Both the position numbers and the translations under genes were made by a program. From Gp6-AA40 sp035764385 (GTDB lineage: Bacteria; Acidobacteriota; Vicinamibacteria; Vicinamibacterales; UBA2999), in assembly GCA_035764385.1 (NCBI GenBank), contig DASTZI010000322.1, positions 1 to 9,370 of the forward strand: DNA of 9,370 nt, given 5' to 3'. The first letter of the stretch is position 1. The number at the start of each line of letters is the position of its first letter. The notes below the pieces were generated by a model. The model was not told the DNA's origin, searched no databases, and was given only the letters and a program-made list of their open reading frames with translations. This document shows positions 6,027 through 9,370 of this stretch, piece after piece.

Positions 6027-7571
6027 ATGACCTCCACCTCACCTTTGCGGTTGCGGTTCGCGCCGAGCCCGACTGGTCAGCTGCATGTCGGCAACGCGCG
6101 AACGGCATTGTTCAATTGGCTCATGGCGCGGGGCGCAGGCGGCACGTTCGTCCTGCGCATCGAAGATACCGACTTCGCCCGTTCGACAAAGGAAGCGGAA
6201 GGCTCAGCCGTCGACGATCTGCGATGGCTCGGACTGAACTGGGACGAAGGGCCCGATTCGGGCGGGACGCACGGTCCGTATCGCCAGTCGGAGCGACTGC
6301 ATATCTATCGCGCACACGCCGTCGAGCTCATGTCGCGCGGCCAGGCGTACCACTGCTTCTGCTCCGAAGAGCAGCTCGAGATGGATCGATATCAGGCGCT
6401 GCGGAACATGCAGCCGCCGAAGTATGTTGGCCGCTGCCGCAACATCAGAGCAGACGAAGCCCGCAAACGCATCGACGCTGGCGAGCCCGCGGTGATCCGG
6501 TTCCGCGTTCCCGATGGCGACCGCGAGATCGCCTTTGATGATCTCGTTCGCGGCCGCGTGTCGTTCATGACTGATGTCATCGGCGATTTCGTCCTCGTGC
6601 GCTCCGGCCGCGTTCCTGCGTACAACTTCGCCGTGGTGATTGATGACGCCCTTATGGAGATCAGCCATGTGATTCGTGGCGAAGATCACATTTCGAATAC
6701 GCCGAGGCAGTTGCTCCTCTACGAGGCGTTCGGGTGGGCGCCTCCGCGCTTCGGACATGTTCCGAACGTGCTCGGGTCCGATCACTCGAAACTGTCAAAG
6801 CGACACGGCGCGACCTCCATCGGCGAATTTCAGGAGCGCGGCTACCTGCCGGAGGCGCTCGCGAACTACCTGGCGCTGCTTGGCTGGTCGCCGGGCGAGA
6901 ATCAGGAACTGCTGCCCCTCAGCGAGCTCGCCAAACGGTTTCGCATCGAGGACGTCGGCAAAAGCGCGGGCGTCTTTGATCCCGAGAAGCTCGCGTGGGC
7001 GAACCGGCACTATCTGAAGCTCGCATCCCCCGAGCGGCTGATGATATTGACGCTGCCGATTCTGGGAAGGCAGGGATGGATTCGGGATTCGGGATCCGGG
7101 ATCCAGGATGCGAAGGTGTCGGAATTTCTGTCGCGCGCCGTCGCGATCGCGGCGCAATCCGTCGATGTTCTCGATCAGGTGCCTGCGCGTCTGCACTTTC
7201 TGTTCGACTACTCAGCCGCGGCCGCGCTCGGCGATCCCGCCGTACGCCGCGAGGCCGTCGACGCGCGCCACGTGATCACGGCGCTTGCTGAGGAAACCGC
7301 GAAATCAGGGGCGCTCGTCGACAAGGAAACGTTCCGCGCGATGGCGGCACGGATCCGCGAGCACACGGGAGCCAAAGGCAAGGCGCTGTTTCACCCCATC
7401 CGCCTCGCGTTGACGGGCGAAGCCGAAGGCCTCGAGCTCGACTTGGCGGTACCGCTGATCGAGCAGGGGGCGGCGTTGCCGCCTTCCGTCGGGATTCGGC
7501 CGATCCTCAGCGTGGGCGATCGCGCAGCCACCTTTCTGCACGAGCTTGAGAAATCGGACCCCGACGCGTGA
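6027..7571 (+). CDS. gltX: Glutamyl-tRNA synthetase
   Basis: GluRS charges tRNA-Glu with glutamate in the cytoplasm. At 514 aa it is slightly long for the family. The class I signatures are clear: FAPSPTGQLHVGN (HIGH box HVGN at 20-23), RIEDTD at 44-49, and the KMSKS-type loop SKLSKRHG at 254-261. The zinc-site region has C110-x-C112-x24-C137, the spacing of the E. coli site, but residue 139 is Asn where E. coli has His. The C-terminal anticodon-binding part follows from about 330. Residues 351-362 are encoded by tandem heptamers (see 7077-7111), probably a tolerated surface loop. ATG 6027 follows the ispDF stop by 1 nt with no evident Shine-Dalgarno, so coupling is likely. The end overlaps rlmB by GTGA (7568-7571). 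Confidence 0.97.
   Translation: MTSTSPLRLRFAPSPTGQLHVGNARTALFNWLMARGAGGTFVLRIEDTDFARSTKEAEGSAVDDLRWLGLNWDEGPDSGGTHGPYRQSERLHIYRAHAVELMSRGQAYHCFCSEEQLEMDRYQALRNMQPPKYVGRCRNIRADEARKRIDAGEPAVIRFRVPDGDREIAFDDLVRGRVSFMTDVIGDFVLVRSGRVPAYNFAVVIDDALMEISHVIRGEDHISNTPRQLLLYEAFGWAPPRFGHVPNVLGSDHSKLSKRHGATSIGEFQERGYLPEALANYLALLGWSPGENQELLPLSELAKRFRIEDVGKSAGVFDPEKLAWANRHYLKLASPERLMILTLPILGRQGWIRDSGSGIQDAKVSEFLSRAVAIAAQSVDVLDQVPARLHFLFDYSAAAALGDPAVRREAVDARHVITALAEETAKSGALVDKETFRAMAARIREHTGAKGKALFHPIRLALTGEAEGLELDLAVPLIEQGAALPPSVGIRPILSVGDRAATFLHELEKSDPDA
7077..7111. repeat. Tandem 7-nt repeats translated inside gltX
   Basis: Five consecutive heptamers are seen: TGGATTC, GGGATTC, GGGATCC, GGGATCC, AGGATGC, with consensus GGGATYC. 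They are read through in gltX as WIRDSGSGIQDA. Because 7 is not a multiple of 3, each copy is read in a different frame, so the residues do not repeat. The tract sits in a variable linker of the C-terminal domain. Confidence 0.8.
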
Positions 7572-8302
7572 TCATTTATGGAATCAATCCAGTGCTCGAG
7601 GCTCTGCGCGCGGGACGCGTCAGGGAGCTTCGCGTTGGCGAACGCGCCGACGATCGGCTGAAGCAGTTGCTTGCGCTCGCGGGTGAGCGCGGCGTGCGCG
7701 TCCGGCGAGTCGAGGCCGATAGCCTCGATCGCGATTCACGCCGTGGCGTCCATCAAGGCGTGATCGCCGAGATCGAGGAAGCCGCCGATTACAGTATTGA
7801 GGAGATCGTTGGCGGCGCATCGGAAGCGCCGCTCGTGGTGGTGCTCGATGGCATCGAGGATCCGCACAATCTTGGCGCCATCCTGCGAACGGCGGATGCA
7901 GCCGGCGTGGACGGCGTCGTGGTTCAAACCCGGCGCGCGGCGTCACGCGGCGGCGTCGCCGCCAAAGCATCGGCGGGCGCGCTCGCCCACGTGAAGATTG
8001 CCGAGGTCGTCAACATCGCGCGCGCCGTGGAGGAATTGAAAGAGGCGGGCGTCTGGACCGTCGGACTCGCGGCCAAAGCCGCCGATGGCTATGACGCCAT
8101 CGACCTGACGCTGCCAACCGCGCTGGTCCTCGGAGCAGAAGGAGCCGGCTTGCGGCGTCTGGTGCGGGAGCGCTGCGATCGGTTGGCGTCCATTCCGATG
8201 CGCGGGCACGTTGGCAGCTTGAACGTATCGGTCGCCGCAGGCGTAGTGCTGTTCGAAGCCGTTCGACAACGGCGAATGGAGGGGCGCAAAGCCATAAAAT
8301 AA
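7568..8302 (+). CDS. rlmB: 23S rRNA (guanosine-2'-O)-methyltransferase, RlmB/TrmH-type SPOUT family
   Basis: SPOUT enzymes of this group methylate a ribose 2'-OH using S-adenosylmethionine. RlmB targets G2251 in the 23S rRNA peptidyl-transferase region (E. coli numbering). The 244-aa protein has the N-terminal L30e-like substrate-binding part (IIYGINPVLEALRAGRVREL, residues 2-21). The knotted catalytic domain follows, with motif 1 DGIEDPHNLGAILRTADAAG (N101, R107), motif 2 LVLGAEGAGLRRLV (E191) and motif 3 IPMRGHVGSLNVSVA (N219). Both the N-terminal domain and the length favour RlmB over TrmH, but a paralogous TrmH-family target cannot be excluded. Its position after gltX also matches rlmB in the Bacillus cluster. 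The start is GTG 7568, overlapping the gltX stop by 4 nt, with a weak ribosome site. It is the last gene before the tRNA promoter. Confidence 0.92.
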   Translation: MIIYGINPVLEALRAGRVRELRVGERADDRLKQLLALAGERGVRVRRVEADSLDRDSRRGVHQGVIAEIEEAADYSIEEIVGGASEAPLVVVLDGIEDPHNLGAILRTADAAGVDGVVVQTRRAASRGGVAAKASAGALAHVKIAEVVNIARAVEELKEAGVWTVGLAAKAADGYDAIDLTLPTALVLGAEGAGLRRLVRERCDRLASIPMRGHVGSLNVSVAAGVVLFEAVRQRRMEGRKAIK

Positions 8303-8346
8303 GCCCTCTTGACGGCGGCCGGGGATGGTGTTGATGGCACGGGAAG

Positions 8347-8355
8347 TGCTATAAT
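8347..8355 (+). promoter_or_regulatory. Extended -10 promoter of the tRNA-tuf unit
   Basis: TGCTATAAT combines a TGn extension with a perfect TATAAT (8350-8355). The first tRNA base is 14 nt downstream at 8370, so transcription would start near 8361-8363 with a very short leader. No good -35 box exists at 16-18 nt spacing. TTGATG at 8331-8336 is too close (13 nt) and TTGACG at 8309-8314 too far, which fits an extended -10 type promoter. Confidence 0.75.
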
Positions 8356-8369
8356 TCGCTCTTTGTCTG

Positions 8370-8446
8370 GCTGGCGTAGCTCAGTCCGGTAGAGCAGCTG
8401 ATTTGTAATCAGCGGGTCGGGGGTTCAAATCCCTCCGCCAGCTCCA
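8370..8446 (+). tRNA. tRNA-Thr (anticodon TGT)
   Basis: The acceptor stem GCTGGCG pairs with CGCCAGC (8436-8442), followed by discriminator T8443 and an encoded CCA. The anticodon stem GCTGA/TCAGC (8397-8401, 8409-8413) encloses the loop TTTGTAA with TGT at 8404-8406, reading ACA and other ACN codons. The T-loop is TTCAAAT. It is the first tRNA of the cluster, matching thrU in E. coli. Confidence 0.97.
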
Positions 8447-8554
8447 CCGAAGTGAGCCCCGCCTGCCGCCGGCCCCTGAATTCATTGTTCGAAGAGGATC
8501 TTCAGGTACGCGCCGAAAGCACGGACTCCACAGATTAAAGAACGTCGAGATAAC

Positions 8555-8641
8555 GGGGAGGTGGCGGAGCGGTCAATCGCAGCAGACTGTAAATCTGCCG
8601 CCCAACGGGCTACGGAGGTTCGAACCCTCCCCTCCCCACCA
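8555..8641 (+). tRNA. tRNA-Tyr (anticodon GTA)
   Basis: The acceptor GGGGAGG (8555-8561) pairs with CCTCCCC (8631-8637), with discriminator A and encoded CCA (8639-8641). The anticodon stem GCAGA/TCTGC holds GTA at 8589-8591. A long variable arm (8599-8613, GCCC-AAC-GGGC core) marks it as the class II type expected of bacterial tRNA-Tyr. The T-arm is GGAGG-TTCGAAC-CCTCC. Its CCA end is also the first part of the hairpin at 8639-8684. Confidence 0.97.
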
Positions 8642-8684
8642 ACCTTCGCTCGCGCCCGGGCAGCAGCGCGCGAGCTTCGGTTGG
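8639..8684 (+). repeat. Hairpin element copy 1, growing from the CCA end of tRNA-Tyr
   Basis: The stem order is CCAACC (8639-8644), TTC, GCTCGCGC (8648-8655), a 12-nt loop, GCGCGAGC (8668-8675), TTC, GGTTGG (8679-8684). This gives 6 + 8 base pairs separated by a symmetric TTC/TTC internal loop. The first three bases are the tRNA's own CCA. No T-run follows. The same plan recurs at 8842-8883 with a different but still complementary outer stem. Confidence 0.75.
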
Positions 8685-8714
8685 CAAGGCGGTGAGCGGG
8701 TTGAGGGTTTTAGT

Positions 8715-8730
8715 GGCGGGCTTGCCCGCC
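8715..8730. repeat. Short strong hairpin with CTTG loop in the Tyr-Gly spacer
   Basis: GGCGGG-CTTG-CCCGCC can form a 6-bp all-GC stem closed by a CUUG tetraloop, a known stable RNA loop. It lies in the 126-nt spacer between tRNA-Tyr and tRNA-Gly. No T-tract follows, so it is more likely a processing structure or repeat than a terminator. Confidence 0.5.
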
Positions 8731-8767
8731 GCAGCGGCAAAGAAGCGACAGGGTGCGAGTCGCGGAG

Positions 8768-8842
8768 GCGGGAGTAACTCAGTGGTAGAGTCACAGCCTT
8801 CCAAGCTGTTGGTCGCGGGTTCGATCCCCGTCTCCCGCTCCA
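8768..8842 (+). tRNA. tRNA-Gly (anticodon TCC)
   Basis: The acceptor GCGGGAG (8768-8774) pairs with CTCCCGC (8832-8838), then discriminator T and encoded CCA (8840-8842). The anticodon stem ACAGC/GCTGT holds the loop CTTCCAA with TCC at 8800-8802, reading GGA and GGG. The T-loop is TTCGATC. It corresponds to glyT in the E. coli tufB operon. The final A is the first base of the hairpin at 8842-8883. Confidence 0.97.
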
Positions 8843-8883
8843 GCCTTCGCTCGCGCACCGCTTCAGGAGCGCGAGCTTCGGCT
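8842..8883 (+). repeat. Hairpin element copy 2, abutting the CCA end of tRNA-Gly
   Basis: The order is AGCC (8842-8845), TTC, GCTCGCGC (8849-8856), a 12-nt loop, GCGCGAGC (8869-8876), TTC, GGCT (8880-8883). It shares the 8-bp core stem, TTC/TTC internal loop and 12-nt loop length with the copy at 8639-8684. The outer stem is shorter and of different sequence yet still complementary. Confidence 0.75.
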
Positions 8884-8923
8884 CCGCTCCGACGTCGGGC
8901 GATGTAAGAGGCAAGGACGCGGA

Positions 8924-8944
8924 GCGCCTGCCTCGCCGAGGCGC
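8924..8944. repeat. Small inverted repeat in the Gly-Thr spacer
   Basis: GCGCCT (8924-8929) and AGGCGC (8939-8944) form a 6-bp inverted repeat around 9 nt, 27 nt before tRNA-Thr(GGT). There is no T-run. It may help separate the tRNAs during processing, or may be chance in GC-rich DNA. Confidence 0.35.
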
Positions 8945-8971
8945 GTTGGCGAAGCGGGCGCGCGTCGGCGG

Positions 8972-9047
<76 letters not shown>

Positions 9048-9076
9048 GAATGGTGGATTCAGCAAGGTAAGAGGTA

Positions 9077-9126
9077 TCAGGTTTCACGGGATGGTCCCCA
9101 GGGACCAGTCACGACCCCAAACCTGA
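9077..9126 (+). promoter_or_regulatory. Nested hairpin in the tuf leader
   Basis: The outer stem is TCAGGTTT (9077-9084) with AAACCTGA (9119-9126), 8 perfect pairs. The inner stem is TGGTCC (9092-9097) with GGACCA (9102-9107) around CCAG. GGG (9088-9090) and CCC (9115-9117) may add pairs between them. It ends 31 nt before the tuf ATG and lacks a T-tract, so it is a leader structure or palindromic repeat rather than an intrinsic terminator. A regulatory role is inferred only. Confidence 0.5.
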
Positions 9127-9143
9127 ATGTTTGCGAAGCGAGC

Positions 9144-9147
9144 GGAG
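9144..9147 (+). promoter_or_regulatory. Ribosome binding site of tuf
   Basis: GGAG lies 10 nt before ATG 9158, inside a GCGA-rich tract (9133-9152). No better candidate is closer to the start. Confidence 0.45.
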
Positions 9148-9157
9148 CGAGCACGAA

Positions 9158-9370
9158 ATGGCAAAAGAGAAATTCGATCGTTCAAAGCCCCACGTCAACG
9201 TCGGGACCATCGGCCACATTGATCACGGCAAGACGACGCTGACGGCGGCGCTGACGAAGGTGGCGGCCGACAAGGGGTGGGCGAAGTTTGTGCCGTATGA
9301 CGAAGTGGCGAAGGCGAGCGAGTCGCAGGGGCGGCGCGACGACACGAAGATTCTGACGATCGCGTCGAGC
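9158..9370 (+). CDS. tuf: Elongation factor Tu, 5' part (runs off window)
   Basis: EF-Tu delivers aminoacyl-tRNA to the ribosome as a GTPase. The first 71 residues are present. The N-terminus (MAKEKFDRSKPHVNVGTIGH) and the P-loop GHIDHGKT at 19-26 are canonical. The following switch I is not. Where E. coli has a short loop with APEEKARGITI, this protein reads DEVAKASESQGRRDDTKILTIAS (residues 48-70), about five residues longer. It keeps a Thr (T67 in LTIA) at the place of the Mg-binding threonine. The frame is fully open and codon use is normal, so this looks like a real lineage variant rather than a broken gene. ATG 9158 follows tRNA-Thr(GGT) by 110 nt, as in tRNA-tufB operons, so it is probably cotranscribed with the four tRNAs. 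Confidence 0.93.
   Translation, partial: MAKEKFDRSKPHVNVGTIGHIDHGKTTLTAALTKVAADKGWAKFVPYDEVAKASESQGRRDDTKILTIASS

Noticed and set aside
8475..8506. CCTGAA/TTCAGG inverted repeat in the spacer between tRNA-Thr(TGT) and tRNA-Tyr
   Set aside because: Only 6 bp around a 20-nt loop with no T-tract and no resemblance to the other tRNA-linked hairpins. Otherwise nothing is seen in that 108-nt spacer.
8889..8898. 10-bp palindrome CCGACGTCGG after the tRNA-Gly hairpin, considered as an operator
   Set aside because: A single short palindrome with no promoter nearby cannot be tied to a regulator.
8573..8914. Open frames on the minus strand across the tRNA-Tyr/tRNA-Gly region, with GSNPRPT- and GFEPPT-like peptides
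   Set aside because: These are antisense translations of tRNA T-arms and anticodon arms, a well-known source of spurious proteins. They cover two tRNA genes.

Overview
The window is a dense, high-GC, all-forward stretch of bacterial housekeeping chromosome. It holds eight protein-coding genes, two of them cut by the window edges, and a four-tRNA cluster. Acidobacteriota, perhaps a Vicinamibacteria-like lineage, is my best guess. It rests on the overall gene style, an unusual EF-Tu effector loop, and short palindromic and heptameric repeats that resemble ones I associate with that group. No database search was possible, so the assignment is an inference.

Layout. 1-792: 3' part of alr (alanine racemase). 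789-2183: radA, overlapping alr by 4 nt. 2260-3354: a membrane-anchored PIN-TRAM protein of the YacL type. 3365-4159: a PlsC-type acyltransferase. 4191-4829: a stand-alone B3/B4 (PheRS-beta editing-like) domain protein. 4877-6025: a fused ispDF gene. 6027-7571: gltX. 7568-8302: an rlmB-type SPOUT methyltransferase, overlapping gltX by 4 nt. A consensus extended -10 promoter (8347-8355) then drives tRNA-Thr(TGT), tRNA-Tyr(GTA), tRNA-Gly(TCC) and tRNA-Thr(GGT), followed by the 5' end of tuf (9158 to the edge). No stretch over 300 bases lacks a gene. The spacers between the tRNAs (108-129 bp) and before tuf (110 bp) hold hairpins but no extra gene that I can support.

How it fits together. The order radA - yacL-like - ispD/ispF - gltX - rlmB matches the long Bacillus subtilis radA-disA-yacL-ispD-ispF-gltX-...-rlmB cluster. 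Here disA, cysE, cysS and mrnC are absent, and plsC plus a B3/B4 protein sit in the middle. The Thr-Tyr-Gly-Thr-tuf order matches the Escherichia coli thrU-tyrU-glyT-thrT-tufB operon. The joined themes are translation (gltX, rlmB, tRNAs, tuf, possibly the B3/B4 protein), isoprenoid precursor synthesis (ispDF), envelope lipid and peptidoglycan precursors (plsC, alr) and DNA repair (radA).

No new multi-gene system is visible. The unusual signals are at smaller scale. Two matching hairpins grow directly out of the CCA ends of tRNA-Tyr and tRNA-Gly. A tandem heptamer tract is translated inside gltX, and a second, inverted heptamer tract sits before ispDF. A palindrome is translated in frame inside alr. 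A nested hairpin forms the tuf leader. The start of EF-Tu has a longer, non-canonical switch I.
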